Positions 20,560 through 32,154 of a DNA stretch of 64,000 nt are shown one piece after another. The notes beneath the pieces are model-generated. The model worked only from the letters and a program-made list of their open reading frames with translations. It did no database searches and had not been told where the DNA came from. Source of the DNA: Cordia subcordata (taxonomy: Eukaryota > Streptophyta > Magnoliopsida > Boraginales > Cordiaceae). How positions within the stretch are numbered: position 1 is the stretch's first letter; each line of letters opens with the position of its first letter. The stretch spans positions 14,333,501-14,397,500 of the forward strand of contig JAPTOF010000015.1 of the NCBI GenBank assembly GCA_028554755.1, in the 5' to 3' direction. The position numbers and the translations under genes were made by a program.

Positions 20560-23500
20560 CCTTTTAATGTGTTGTACTTGAACTCCAATAAGTCTTTTCA
20601 AGTAGTGAAACTCGTCTCTTGCAACTGCTTTTGTGAATATGTCAGCCACCTGATCTTCACTTGGACAAAATTTGAGTTCAACATGTCCTATTTCAACAAC
20701 ATCTCTGATAAATACTTGATTGCAATATGCCTTGTTTTGCTGTGATGAATTGAATTTTTGGCCATGGTAATGGTAGATTGATTGTCACAAAATAGTTCAA
20801 TAGCTCCATCTTGTTTTTCATCAAGGTCTTCAAAAATTTTCCTTAACCACGTGTAATGTGAAGTTGCCAAGGCCGCTAAAATGTACTCGGCTTCTGCAGA
20901 TGATTGAGAAACTGTTTCTTGCTTCTTTGATGCCCAAGAAAAGTATTCTTGAACAAAGTGTGAAAGCATAATCAGATGTACTCTTCATGTCATCAATGCA
21001 TCTGGCCCAATCACTATCACAAAAGCCAAAAAGTTTTGTTTGAACTCCTTTAACATAGCGGATGCCAAAATTTGTTGTTCCTTTTACGTATCTCAATACT
21101 CTCTTTAATGCCCCAAAATGAATGTGAATCGGAGAATGCATGGACTTGGAAAGTAAACTTATTGCATACATAATATCAAGCCTTGTTGTTGTAAGATACA
21201 ACAAGTTTCCAACCAAGCTTCTATTCAAAGTAACATCAACTTTCTTTCCACTATTATCTTTCTTCAATTTTTCACTAGCATCAAATGGAGTATCCTTGGG
21301 TTTGCAATCATCCATGTTGAATTTTGTCAAAATATTTTGAGCATATTTCTTTTGGCAAATAAAGACACCATTGGCTTGTTGATAAATTTCCATGCTAAGG
21401 AAATGATACAAAAAACCCATGTCATTCATATCATATTTCTTTATCACATCTTTCTTGAAATCTTGGATCAATTTCTCACAACTTCCAGTATATAATAAAT
21501 CATCCACATAAATAGCCACAATCAAGATTAAGGTACCTTGAGATTTTATGTACAATGATGGCTCACTCTTGCTCTTCTTGAATCCCTGCTTTTGAAAATA
21601 TGAGTCAATTTCACTGTACCAAGCTCGAGACGCTTGTTTCAACACATACAAGATGTTCTTTAGCTTGTATATTTTTATTTCTTCACCTCTTTTATCAAAG
21701 CCTCGAGGTTGTTTAACAAAGATTCTTCTTTCAACTCTCTATTTAAAAAGTAGATTTGACATTAAGTTGGTATAGCTTCCATCCTTTCTGTGTCGTTAAT
21801 GCAATGATAGCTCGAATGGTATCCAATCTTGCCACAAGAGCCAATGCTTCTTGAAAGTCAACCCCAGGCTATTATGAATAGTTTCTCGCGACTAACCTTG
21901 CCTTGTATTTTTGAATTTCTCCATTTGGGTTCAACTTTACTTTGTGTTCCCATTTGACACCAATAACCTCCTTGGTATGAGGTCTTTCAACTGGTTCCCA
22001 TTTATTATTTTTCTCAATGACATTTACTTTTTCTTGCATTGCTTTTCTCATGTTTCTTCAAAATTTTCTAGCTCTATTACACAAAAATTCACCGTGCATA
22101 AATATCACTCAATCTCTGCATCTTCACTGGAGTGGAACTTGATGATGATGGGGATAAATTTGGAGATGGCAGCGAAGCAGAAGGTGAATTTGGAGGAGTT
22201 ATTTCGTCATCTACTTTAACGTTTGCAGTTTCTTTATCATCAACATTAAGAAACATTTTTCTCCACTTTCCTGGAATGAAAGAATAAAAATGATTCATGA
22301 AGGTTAATTATTGAATCGCTTCCCAACGGTGTGTTCTGGGTTCATTTAGATAATGAAGATTTGATTCTAGGTTATGTTTCAGGAAAGATCCGACGTAATT
22401 TTATGTGGATACTACCAGGAGATAGAGTCAAAATTGAAGTACTTTCCAATCCCAAGTTGCATTTTCATCAACCATTACATCCCTGCTAATGATTATATCA
22501 TTTTTCTTTAAGCTATACAATCTATAGCCTTTGGACTTGGTACTATAGCCAACAAGAATGCATTTTTCACTTACTTCATCAAGTTTTGTTCTTTTTTCTT
22601 TTGGCACCTGTGCATAACAATACACCCAAAAACTTTCAAATGTTTCACGGATTGTTTTCTTCCACTTCAAGCTTCACTAGGAGTTTGATTCCAAACTGCA
22701 TTTGTAGAATTCTTATTTATTAGATAAATAGTTGTACGTACAGCTTCTACCCAAAAACTTGTTGGTAACCCTTTTCCATGAAGTATAGATTTGGCCATTT
22801 CCATCACAATTTGATTTTTTTCTTTCAAATACGTCATTCTATTGAGGTGTGTATCCAACTGTAAGTTGTCTTTCAATACATTCATCTTCACAAAATTTGT
22901 TGAAGGAATTTAAATTATATTTTGTATGCTTGTCACTTTTCAAAATTTTTATCTAGTGACCACTTTGCTTTTCAACATAACTTTTGAATTTCTTGAAAAT
23001 AGAAAAAACCTCAAATCTTTCCTTCACAAAGTAAACCCAAGCCATCCTTATAAAATCATTAATGAAAAGGACGAAGTACTTGTTTCCTCTATGAGAAAGG
23101 GTTTTCATTGGGCCACGAACATTTGTATGCACAAGCTCAAGTGCTTCTTTGGTTCACCAAGCAATGCCTTTTGGAAAAGATACCCTATGGTGTTTTCCTA
23201 ATGCACATCCTCTACAAACACTGTGAATTTCTTCAATTCGAGCTAGTCCGTATACACTCCTTTATTTGTAGTACACAAAGGTCATTGAAATTCAAATGGC
23301 CATACCTCTTATGCCACAAGGTAGAATTTTCATGTATTTGGCTTTCACAACTCTTTTCTCTACATAAGTGAACATGAGGGGGAAATTTTTGTTCTTCTCC
23401 ATTTTAATGGTTGCATTCAACAATTTACCACTCGTTTGTCAAAAATTTTGCAACAATTATCCTCAAAATGGACAGCATAACCATGTTCTATAATTTGACC

Positions 23501-24707
23501 AACACTCAGAAGATTTTGGTCCAAATCTGATACAAGCAAAACATCATGAATTAGTTTAGTACCTTTCTTTTCAATTGTACCTTTTCCTTTTACTAAAATA
23601 AGCGCTTCATTTCCCATTTTGATTTGAGTGTTGACAGTGGTGTCTATTGTGACAAAAGTAGACTTATTGCTGGTCACGTGATAGTTGCACCCACTATCAA
23701 GATACCAAACTTCATTTTTGCACTCTGTTGCATTGTGACAAGCATAGAACAAGTTTCCACCACTTGTATCTTCTGAAAAATAAGCTTCCTGGTTCTTGAA
23801 CCTGTAATCCTTTTCAACATTTCCAAATCTTTTACAACTATGATATTGAGGTTTACCTTTGTGCCAACAATCTTTGTCAACATGTTTAGTCTTCCCACAA
23901 ATACCACAACCACTAGAATTTGCATTCTTCTATCTTTTTTTATTTCTAAAATTTTTACTTCTATTTCTTTCTCTTCTAGTTCTTCCATATCTATGTGATG
24001 ACCCCTCATTTCTTTGTTAATTATTGGTTAAGACATCTTTTTTCTTTTTTTTTGGAACTAAGATTAACCTTAGTTTGAAATGTAGTCTCAATAGTATTTT
24101 CAACATTTTTGTTCATTTTTCTTTCAGCACACCTCAAAGAACCCAATAAACTTTGCAATTCTAATTTTGTGATATCATTAGTTTCTTCAACAATGGTATG
24201 ATATCATATTTGGGTGACAAACTAATCAGAATTTTTTCAAAAATTTTATTATCTTCAATATTTTCATCCAATATTTTCATCTCACTCATCACATCAATAA
24301 TTTAGGTATAATATTAATCAATATTTTCAGATTCTTTCATCTTCAAATTTGCAAATTCTCTTTTAAGATTTTGGAGCATAACATTTTTTTACCTTTTTAT
24401 CGCCTTGGAAGTCTTTTTGCAAAATGTCCCAAGCTTCTTTTGCGGTGGAGGCATGCATGATCCTTGAAAACAGTACATCTAAAATTCCTTGTTAAAGATA
24501 TGAAAGTGCTTTCGCATCTTTTCTTCAATTCTTATTGATTTGTTGAAGCAGGGTTGGAGTGAGTTTCTCTGTGGTTTCAAGTTCTTCAAATCCTTCTGAC
24601 ATAAACTCCCATAAATCTTTTGATTTAAGAATAGTTTTCATCTTCACAACCCAATGATTGCAGTGTTCACCTGAAAAGATTGGAATTGGGAGATCATGGT
24701 TGGCCAT
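20560..24707 (-). pseudogene. Copia gag-pol of the right element (degenerate)
   Basis: In minus-strand order: gag from ATG 24707 (MANHDLPIPIFSGEHCNHWVVKM), a worn gag middle, protease (WYLDSGCNYHVT near 23700), a degenerate GAG-pre-integrase and integrase core (23400-22892), integrase C-terminus (22891-22430, GKGLPTSFWVEAV and a KCILVGYSTKSKGYRLY block), a Pro/Ser linker (22298-22089), RT (21651-20830, LIVAIYVDDLLYTGSC) and RNase H (20969-20688, SQSSAEAEYILAALA). Many stops and shifts. A plastid infA fragment interrupts it at 22272-22440. Confidence 0.88.
22272..22440 (+). pseudogene. infA: Chloroplast-derived infA fragment (NUPT) inside the copia element
   Basis: Read on the plus strand from ATG at 22276, this encodes most of plastid translation initiation factor IF-1: recognisable stretches are [32 protein letters not shown] and [13 protein letters not shown]-1 is about 77 residues in plastids; the last 25 or so are missing. 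Early in-frame stops and small shifts (AGAATAAAAATG at the start) show that it is not functional. It is opposite in strand to the surrounding pol and splits it between the integrase C-terminus and the linker. The 7-base direct repeat ACTTTCC borders it at 22265-22271 and 22441-22447. It is interpreted as a nuclear plastid insertion; a lost nuclear infA gene is less likely because there is no transit peptide and it sits inside a transposon. Confidence 0.88.
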
Positions 24708-24778
24708 CTTCTTTTCTATCTTTTTTCCTCCTTTTTTCTAGTCTATTGCTACCAGATTAATTTTTTTCTATCTTAAGA

Positions 24779-25100
24779 TGTTAAGTAATGTGTTATTCAC
24801 ACATGGTTCACAAAACAAATACAAGTATTTGAAGAGTCAAGAATGAATCTATAAAACATATATATATTTAAACCTTTTAACATTCATGTATTTGTAATTT
24901 CAAAAAGTCTAGTTCATGTATTAGAAATTAATTCTAGATTTCAAGTTCATGTATTTGAGTCTTCCCTTAAGCCTATAAAAGAGAGCTTTGTATGAGTAGT
25001 AATCATTCCATCACAAGTCAAGTAATATAAAAAATTCTCCCCTTTCTCTACAAACACTTTTTCTCTTAAGTTTGAAGAGAATGGCTGCCAATATCTTACA
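24779..25100 (+). repeat. Right LTR in inverted orientation
   Basis: It is 322 bp, full length (TGTTAAGTAATGTG..CAATATCTTACA on plus). It matches the reverse complement of the middle LTR, including the TATA sequence CCTATAAAAGAGAGC on plus. Its promoter therefore points away from the minus-strand internal region. No primer-binding site lies between it and gag. Confidence 0.85.
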
Positions 25101-25104
25101 ATAA

Positions 25105-25560
25105 GTTAGCAAGATATGAATGTTTAATGCCTAAATCTTGTAGAATGTGTTTCAACTAAGTAATTTCACAACAAGCTGAAGCCATAAATTAACATTCCAC
25201 TTCTACACTGGATCGCGACACTGCTATTTGCTTCTTTGTTTTTCAAGAAATCATTGAATTTCCAAGAAATTAAATATGTAATACTTAGTGACAAACCATC
25301 GAGTATCACGACACCTAGCCTAATCTATATCATAAAAGGCATTTAATTGCATTGGATTAGCTGTAGGAAGAAAAATTCCTTAGCATGGTGTGTTTTCAAC
25401 ATAGTGTAGGACATGATAAATTTCATTTAAAGGTGGAACTCATGGCTTCTCCATGAACTACTTATGTCAAGTGTGATAGTAAAATAAATTAATCGACCAA
25501 GAAGTCTTTGATAAGTAGAAGGCTCACTAATATAATCGCTTGAGACTTGCTCAAGGGTAG
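25105..25560 (-). repeat. Block B continued: old copia remnant shared with block A
   Basis: It resumes the sequence broken off at 18790 and matches 13830-14230: TGCCTAAATCTTGTA, TCACGACACCTAGCC, TGTAGGAAGAAAAATTC, CATGGCTTSTCCATGAACTA, GATAAGTAGAAGG. It confirms that the 18.8-25.1 kb structure is a later insertion. Confidence 0.8.
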
Positions 25561-26414
25561 GTCATAGGGGCTTACGGATAAAAATAAAACCCTAAACCTT
25601 AAAAAAAAAGATAAAGATTCCTTTAATTGATATAAGGTTTTTTTTTGGCAAGATTAAAGTCATGGGGGACTATAGCTAAAAATAAAACTTCATGGGGGAT
25701 TTTGGGATTTATGCCACAACTTATAGGGAAAATGGCTTTCCCCCCAAAAAGAAAAAATAGGTGCCTAAGGCCTTTTCTAATAGGCCCCTCAAATCAACCT
25801 CGACCCTATATTTTGAAGGGTTTTATGGAGCATAATTGCTCTAGGAGCATCTCTATGACAACTTATAAAATTTTAGCGCCCCCTTCCCTTTCTTTTTCTC
25901 TTTACATTTAGAAGCCTCTCATCTCACCTCCTTTCCAAACCCCTAGAATCTAATAACCTAAGATGTTAATAACTAATAATAAAATAGTAAATTATATAAT
26001 AACAAATACATATAACATTAAAATTAAAATAATTTGTTTAACAAAGTCAAAAGAGTGGCATAAGAGTAGCTAGGGTTTCTTAAAATAGGCATAATGTTAG
26101 AGTGAAACTAAAATAGGGAGTTCATGAAATTTTGTTTTCATTGAAAGGGAGGAAGATATTGAAGTGAAACTAAAATATAAGATCCCTAAATGTAGAAGAA
26201 TGATTGAGAACCCCTAAATATAGGAGAAAAAACAAATAAAGTTGTTGAAGTTAACCTAAGAGAATTCTTAATTATTTCTTATACACGCGCATGCACACAT
26301 ATACACATATACCTTGTTAGAGTTACCACCTCTATATAGGTAGGTGTATGCCCATGACTATTTTTTTAAAAAAAAAAAAATTATAGAAGTCTAAGAGAAT
26401 TCTTAGTTATTTGT
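25561..26414. other. Intergenic DNA, nothing recognised
   Basis: An AT-rich stretch with a few purine tracts. The ORF at 25645-25911 shows no family features. Confidence 0.4.
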
Positions 26415-26638
26415 CCCTCTAGGGATGCCCTAGTAGTAAGAGCTAGAGACAGATAAGACTTATGACCCGCGCAAGTTCAAATCTAGTCCTTATCTTGGGT
26501 GAGTGCTTTTGACTTAACTGGTACCAAGTATAGGGGATATGTTGTGCACCTGAAGGCTTTCCAATTGGTAGTCAGACTTCGCAAATTGTACCAGTAATTG
26601 AGCTCTGTTAATTAAATTTCCTTGTCAGAAAAAAAAAA
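26415..26638 (+). mobile_element. tRNA-derived SINE
   Basis: It has a tRNA-like head with an A-box-like CTAGTAGTAAGAGC (26430-26443) and a B-box GTTCAAATC (26475-26483) about 33 bases on, a non-coding body of about 150 bp, and an A10 tail at 26629-26638. Imperfect flanking repeats (TCTTAGTTATTTGTC / TCTTGATTATTTCTTGTC) look like target duplications. No cloverleaf is intact, so it is not a tRNA gene. Confidence 0.6.
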
Positions 26639-26784
26639 TCTTGATTATTTCTTGTCATTCCTGTGAGGCTTCATCATGCAGATGTAGAACCAGAAAAGGC
26701 AATCTTAATTGAAAAAGAGAAGGAATATGTTTTCTTTCTTACTTCTTAGGATAACAATATGTTTATAATAACAAATGAACAAAT

Positions 26785-26960
26785 CTTATTATTTTATAGA
26801 AGTTATTAGAATCATTATATTGGTTTCCATCTTTATCCTAAAAACATATCAAACATGGATATATTTTCTTAAGTTCAGGTTAACATCCAATCATACGTTA
26901 CTAGTTGGTGATCACTAATCCGTGAAATATGCAATATTGATGCCAATAATCGGTTTCTTT
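26785..26960. repeat. Segmental duplication block C, first part
   Basis: It shares TATAGAAGTTATTAGAATCATTATAT, ATCCTAAAAACATATC and TGATCACTAATCCGTGAAATAT with block B (14780-15220) and block D (37440-37630). It is cut off by LINE-related DNA. Confidence 0.65.
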
Positions 26961-27959
26961 TAGATAGTTTTTCTATTTTAGTGTTTAGAAACGAGTCTCA
27001 GAGGATTTTTAGTAGAGATGTGTGACCATAAAAGAGACTGAGAAGCAATAGCTAAGTGCAAATGGTAGAGTAAAGGAATAGGTGGAGCTGAGTGGAAGCT
27101 TCACAAGTTCCATGAAGTAACAAGTGGAGCAGTATGTGTGAATCAATAGTTGGAGGTACACGGTGAGGTGTATCTTGGAACTGGTTAAACTATGGTGTCA
27201 TGAAGCGAGTGGAGCTTCTTGCAAAAGCTCAAAAAGTACTCTAGAAGATGGTCGGAGGTAGTTAAATAATGTGAACTCAACAGACTAAGATTGGAGTCTC
27301 TCATGGATAACAAAACAGTGTGGCACTGAATGGTGAGAGGATGAGTCAGATGATCTCTAGGATTTGTGTTGGAGGCTAATGTAGTATCTTAGAGAGACAT
27401 TTGTGCATAATCGAACTTCCTTGGTAAGATTAGTAGGCTTAGTCTTAGTAAGATTCAGCGAGTTTGTACTGGCAATATTTACGTTCACAAATCTGAGAAA
27501 GAGGTGGAGCATTGTGAAGCATTAGCTGTTGAGGATGCTATAGGTGTGCTTAGAGGAGTTCTTTAAAATGCTACGAAGTATTGAAAATGTTGGTTCAATT
27601 TTGAGGTGATTGTGAGAGACCAAGGAGATACCATTGGGATAAGTTCTATCAAATGGCTAGGGACTTGGAAGGTATGGGTAATGCATAGCAGCTGGCCTTT
27701 CGTGGGGCAGTTTGGCAGCTTGAGCAAAAGGGGTCTAAAGTTGCTGATAAGAAACTGATGTGGTACAAGGTGGAAATTTGTAAGGTATAACCCGTATTCT
27801 GAATGCACATTAAGAATATAGGCCTTTAGGGGTTGAGACTTGCCTTATTTAATGTCCTGCCAGATTTCTAGTTTTACCATATTTGTAGCACTACCATATT
27901 CATAATGCTGCCATATTTTGTTGTATCTTGTACTCTACAAATAGGGGTTTTCTCTATGG
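26961..27959. other. Unclassified repeat-like DNA before the LINE 3' end
   Basis: A purine-rich stretch with short open frames in both strands and no family match I can name. It may be part of the same worn retroelement that ends at 28880. Confidence 0.3.
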
Positions 27960-28880
27960 TTTTGATGGGATGCTTGGCGAGACACAGATCATTTAAGGGA
28001 TATTGTCCTTTCTGTTCTTAATAGCCATTTGAGGGTGAAAGATGTCCTGCAAAATGGTCAAGGGGATTTACATAACTTAATCAACTTTTGCCTCTACATG
28101 TGATTTCCTTGGTTACGAAAGTACCTATTTCAAAAGGTCCTAATACACCTCTTTGGGTCCCTTCTAAAAATGGCGATTTTACTCTAAATAGTCCAAGGAA
28201 TATTGTTCGACAAAAGAAGTCCATCAATTTTATTTGTAAGCAATTGTGGAATTCTTCTATTCTGTTGAAAATTTTATTCTTTGGTTGGAGAATGATCAAT
28301 GACTGATTGCTAGAGGCCTCCAACCTTGTTATAATTGTGGGTTTGGGAATTTTTACGTCGAAGTGGATTCTCTTTGAGTGGTTCATTTGATGCACATGAT
28401 TTCTCATTGTTGAAGCATTTGCCATGAAGTTGTGAGAACTAAGAAACTTTTAGATTTAACACAGGCAAGAATTTCCTATATTTGTCGTGAAAGGTATAAG
28501 CTAGGGGATTTTCTTGCCAACATGGGTGTCGATGCTAGGGATTTGGTTGTCATGGATGATCTCAGTTTAGTCACTTGGTTTTGCGGGTTGGTCAAACGTG
28601 ACCAAGAAGGTATTCTTTCTCTTCGTTTCTAGGTTAGTTTCTCTATTTTTACTTTCTTTTGTAAAAGTAGTAGTACTATCTTATTTATGTTTTTTACATT
28701 TGCATGTTGCATCTCTTGCATTTTCATTGTAAAAGGTTGGCCTATCAATCTCTTCATGCTTAGGAGTAGACTAGAGGGTTAGGTTTTTCGCCCTACCTCT
28801 ATTTGTTATTTTATTTTTGTGGCAATAAAATTCTAGAGAGAAGTATCTCCCGTTCTAAAAAAAATTAAAAAAAAAACCAT
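27960..28880 (+). mobile_element. 3' end of an L1-type LINE (degenerate)
   Basis: Plus-strand frames around 28090-28400 resemble the reverse-transcriptase zinc-binding region at the C-terminus of plant LINE ORF2 (NTPLWVPSKNGDFTLNSPRNI, then a Trp-rich KILFFGWRMIN). The stretch at 28432-28632 (RERYKLGDFLANMGVD) resembles the end of the LINE RNase H domain. A 3' UTR and an A-rich tail at about 28857-28878 follow. Frameshifts are many. Confidence 0.65.
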
Positions 28881-29110
28881 CTACTAGTTATATCCAAATC
28901 AAAGTTGTGAATCATTAATGATAAAAAATGTTTTCCTCACTATCATATACAAATTAAAGTTGTGAGTTGTTAGTACAATTACAATAAAAATTGTGCTGTG
29001 AGTTTTTTATATCATGCTGTTAATCTACTACATTATGATGTAAGCTCAAAAGCTTAAAAAACCAAACAAATCAAATCCCAAAAATTCATTGGTAAATTGG
29101 CCTGAAAATG
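28881..29110. repeat. Segmental duplication block C, second part
   Basis: It matches 13120-13260 and 18150-18310 (TTATATCCAAATYAAAGTTGTGA, GTAAGCTCAAAAGCTTAAAAA). With 26785-26960 it makes a third copy of the EP1-flank DNA, split by a LINE insertion. Confidence 0.6.
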
Positions 29111-29139
29111 AAGAGCATGCACGATTTTAAGAAAAATGT

Positions 29140-29356
29140 TTGTGTTTAAGTTCTATGACCCCATTTTGTTACAGGGTGTAAATGCTAGAAGTGTGTCTTT
29201 CAACGCCATTATTGTGACAGTAACCAACAAATTCCCTGTTCTCAAATTCTTTGCCATTATCAGACCTTATAATTTTGATGGAAACGCCAAACTGATTTTT
29301 CACCTAGTTGCGAAAATAGATAAGAGATGATGTTGTTTCAGACTTTGTTTTCATAA
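29140..29356 (-). pseudogene. Copia integrase fragment, cut by a solo LTR
   Basis: The minus strand encodes IKIIRSDNGKEFENREF and then NNGVERHT, the integrase core around its catalytic Asp/Glu region. A related worn RT piece lies on the other side of the solo LTR at about 30440-30540 (similar to 14306-14390). Confidence 0.65.
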
Positions 29357-30387
29357 TGATAGGCGTTGAAACCACAAAAAAAAATTCCTATCTCTTACCT
29401 TGCAACTTTAATTTGTGTACGCAGTGAGAAAAGGGTCGAGTCTACAGGAATTGGAGAAATTTAGAATATGCGAATTATGTCAACTAGATTAATCAAGTGA
29501 GTCACAAGCAAAACAAGGGGTTTTAATGCAAAAATAAGTAAAATAAGCAAAATTGTAAAAGGGCAGCAATAAAACTTTAGAAAGACCTGATTCTAAAATT
29601 CAACATTCTCGCGGTAATTGCTTACTTAGGTTGCATAATTACATAGGAAACCTGGTTACCACTATTCTTAGATTAAATTAATCTAATTGACTACCAATTG
29701 TCATGCAATTGAATAACCGTGCACAAAATTAAATAATCACAAAATAATATTAATTTTTGAAATAATAAATACACAAATATCAAAATAACATGAAAGGGAT
29801 AAAACAATTAGATCTCACAGAATTGATGAACTGAAATCTTAATTAATCCTCAGCTAGAAAAGAAAATTAGAACTACATCTCCATGAAGATGGCACCTCAG
29901 AGAAATAAAAGTCTATTGGAAATATTCTGAATAAAGTCTAGCTCTTCTCTATGAATCGTGCGTAGGAAAATATATAAGAGAAGTTTTTAACTGGTGTCCT
30001 TCTCAAATAAGGAAAATCTTTAAAGTTCAGGAAAATAAAAAGGTAAAAATCCTTAATAAAAGTGTTCTAGAATTAATCTCCTTCCTTTCCAAAATATAGC
30101 AAGTCTTCAATATAATTCTTTTCCAAAAGTGCTTCAAAAATATCTCCTGTCTTGGTCAAAGTTTGGTCAATCCCGTGTAGAAATTACACGATATTTTCTA
30201 AGGTGGCAGAATCAATTTTATCAGCTACAAACCTGTCCAAAAGCCTTTGAATCCATATATAATGCATCTACCTCCTTTTTCCAAGCATAGACATGCAAAA
30301 ACACATCAAAAACACTAATTAAGAAGCATCTAATTTGAGAATTAAGCACAATTAATTATGAATTAAAGACTTATTTTGGCATTATCA
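29357..30387 (-). mobile_element. Solo LTR with perfect 5-bp target duplication
   Basis: It is 1031 bp, starting TGATAGG and ending TTATCA on plus. CATAA flanks both sides (29352-29356 and 30388-30392). In minus orientation it aligns with the 44205-45604 LTR (TTTGCATGTYTATGCTTGG, ATTATATATGGATTCAAA, ending AACGCCTATCA). It inserted into an old copia integrase and later lost its internal region by LTR-LTR recombination. Confidence 0.88.
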
Positions 30388-30700
30388 CATAACACTGGTT
30401 TGAAGCTCTTTAGATATGGAATTCTCCAACCATAATTGGACCATTGCATTACATTTAGCCCATGACAAATGCCCTTGCTTGATTGAGCAACCTCTGTGCT
30501 AAGAAAAGACTTTAGTTGGACAACATGGCTTGAGATTTTCTAACTTGGTTGGACAACTTGAGCAATGAAGAACTTTTGACAAACAAAGTCCAGCTACAAT
30601 CCCAACCACAAATTTAAGTGACCAGAAGCTTAAGGAGAGCATTGTCATCGTAAAAAATGAGCTGGTGCAAAGCTTGACAATGAGAAATTGCAAGTAGCAT
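30388..30700 (-). other. Worn copia RT piece and unassigned DNA
   Basis: The stretch near 30470-30535 matches block A's copia remnant (TTGATYGAGCAACYTCTGT). The rest is not assigned. Confidence 0.4.
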
Positions 30701-31961
30701 GTTTTTGGCCAAAATGCATCATCTATAGCTATTGGTCACTCCCAACTTTTTCTCCTTAGCAAATTGATACTCAAAAGGTGTTCCTTACGTGGAGGAGAAC
30801 AATGTCCATTCAACACAAATTGAAAATATGAATGCAAAATCACCGGTCCAAGCTCCTAATTTTCATTTCGTGAACTCGAATCTTGCTAAAGAAGGTAATG
30901 GGCTATTAACCAGCAGTCAATTGCCCATTGCTACTAATACTTTCAGATTCTGAGGCATCTTTTAGCCATACACCATTCCTTTGTTGTCCAAAACATGGTC
31001 CCACCAACCAAGTTAGCTTATTTAGCTCATGACCAGAACCTCTCAAATGCTCCCAAGGTTTATGCTAACGCGAATAGCAAATCACAACCAAAACAACCTA
31101 TTGATTTAGCACGGGGAAGAAATGGAAGCAAAGATTTGAAAGCTCCATAAAATGCATGGGCAAACAACATAAATTGAAGACACAACTATCTTGGTAAGCT
31201 TGAAGATCTACTAAAACTTGATTTTTTTGAACCGATTGCTTATGTAAATACATGGGGTGCTATTCCTCCCAAAGTTGTTCTTTCTGGAAGAAGATAATTG
31301 TTTGAGGCATTGTGTGCTTGGACAATTTCTTAAGAGACCCCCACCTTTCTTTTCAAATAAGAAATTCATTGATTATCATTGCAAAGTGTTTGGCCATGTT
31401 GAAATTAATTAATGCTTCAATGGACTTTATGTTTTTCAATTTCAAAATGAAGAGGCTTGTGAAAAGGTTCTTGAGCAATTATGGCATGTAAATTTCAATC
31501 CATTGTTGCTTAGAAAATGGAATATGGATGCTCAAATCTTCAACTTTGATTGGGATAAAATTCCTCTTTGGATTAAATTGAAAATTGTTCCTTGTAGCTT
31601 AATAACTAGAAGAGGTCTTAGTTATATGGCTAGCATTGTTGGAATTCCTCTTCAAATGGATTCTCTTACCCAATCTCACACATTTTTTGGATTTGCTTGT
31701 GTATGTGTTGAAGTCAATCTTGAGCAGAAATTGCCCGGATAACACTTTTGTTCGGCTTAGAGATCATAGTTGGGCAAAAATTGAAATTCAATGCACATGA
31801 AAGCCTTTGAAATGCACTAGTTGCAAAGTGATTGGCTACATACAATCATGCTTCTTGCCCTGACAACACAAAAGAAGTCCAAAAACTATTTGAAAATAAG
31901 AAAGCATTTGATGTGAAGAGATCACAAGATTTATTTGCATGAAAACCTGTTGAGAACAAAG
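30700..31961 (+). mobile_element. LINE ORF1 (DUF4283/zinc-knuckle) remnant, left part
   Basis: Plus-strand frames around 31430-31740 show the plant LINE gag-like signature: FQFQNEEACEKVLEQLW, then DKIPLWIKLKIVPCSL, GLSYMASIVGIPLQMD and FACVCVEVN. A worn zinc knuckle (KCTSCKVIGY) follows near 31810. Upstream sequence carries stops. The copia element at 31962 splits the reading; it resumes after 36880. Confidence 0.7.
31957..31961. repeat. Target-site duplication CAAAG (left)
   Basis: CAAAG here is identical to 36875-36879, the 5-bp duplication expected for copia integration. Confidence 0.9.
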
Positions 31962-32152
31962 TGATAGAATAGGTTTTCTGTGTATTATATATATATATAT
32001 GAATGGTGTACAAATATATAAGCAATTACAATAGAGCCGTTTACTGATTAGCTCCTATAATTATGTACAAATCTTCGGATATCATAAGTTGACTTTTGTA
32101 TGAAGGTAAGTAAATCCTTTATTACTAGAAATAGAATGATCTTGTCTTGACA
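31962..32152 (-). repeat. 3' LTR of the complete copia element
   Basis: 191 bp; contains an expanded (AT)n relative to its partner at 36690-36874. Confidence 0.9.
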
Positions 32153-32154
32153 CC

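Larger units (their letters stand above)
18813..25100 (-). mobile_element. Composite copia structure: LTR, pol, LTR, pol-gag, inverted LTR
   Basis: Three LTRs of one family (about 320 bp) surround two minus-strand internal regions. The middle LTR has a primer-binding site on its left, so it is the 5' LTR of the left element; it also has a polypurine tract (AAAAGGGAGCA, minus) on its right, so it is the 3' LTR of the right element. The rightmost LTR is inverted. The whole structure interrupts the older remnant shared with block A, and near-identical TTAGCRRGATAT sequences flank it (about 18799 and 25105). Confidence 0.8.

Noticed and set aside
22272..22440. Functional nuclear infA gene
   Set aside because: No transit peptide, early stops, missing C-terminus, and located within a dead retrotransposon.
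18799..25118. TTAGCRRGATAT flanks as a true copia target duplication
   Set aside because: Copia duplications are 5 bp; this is a 12-14 base imperfect repeat and the left LTR end is worn, so its origin is unclear.
27563..27808. Minus-strand 81-codon ORF
   Set aside because: No recognisable domain; neighbouring plus-strand DNA is decayed retroelement-like.
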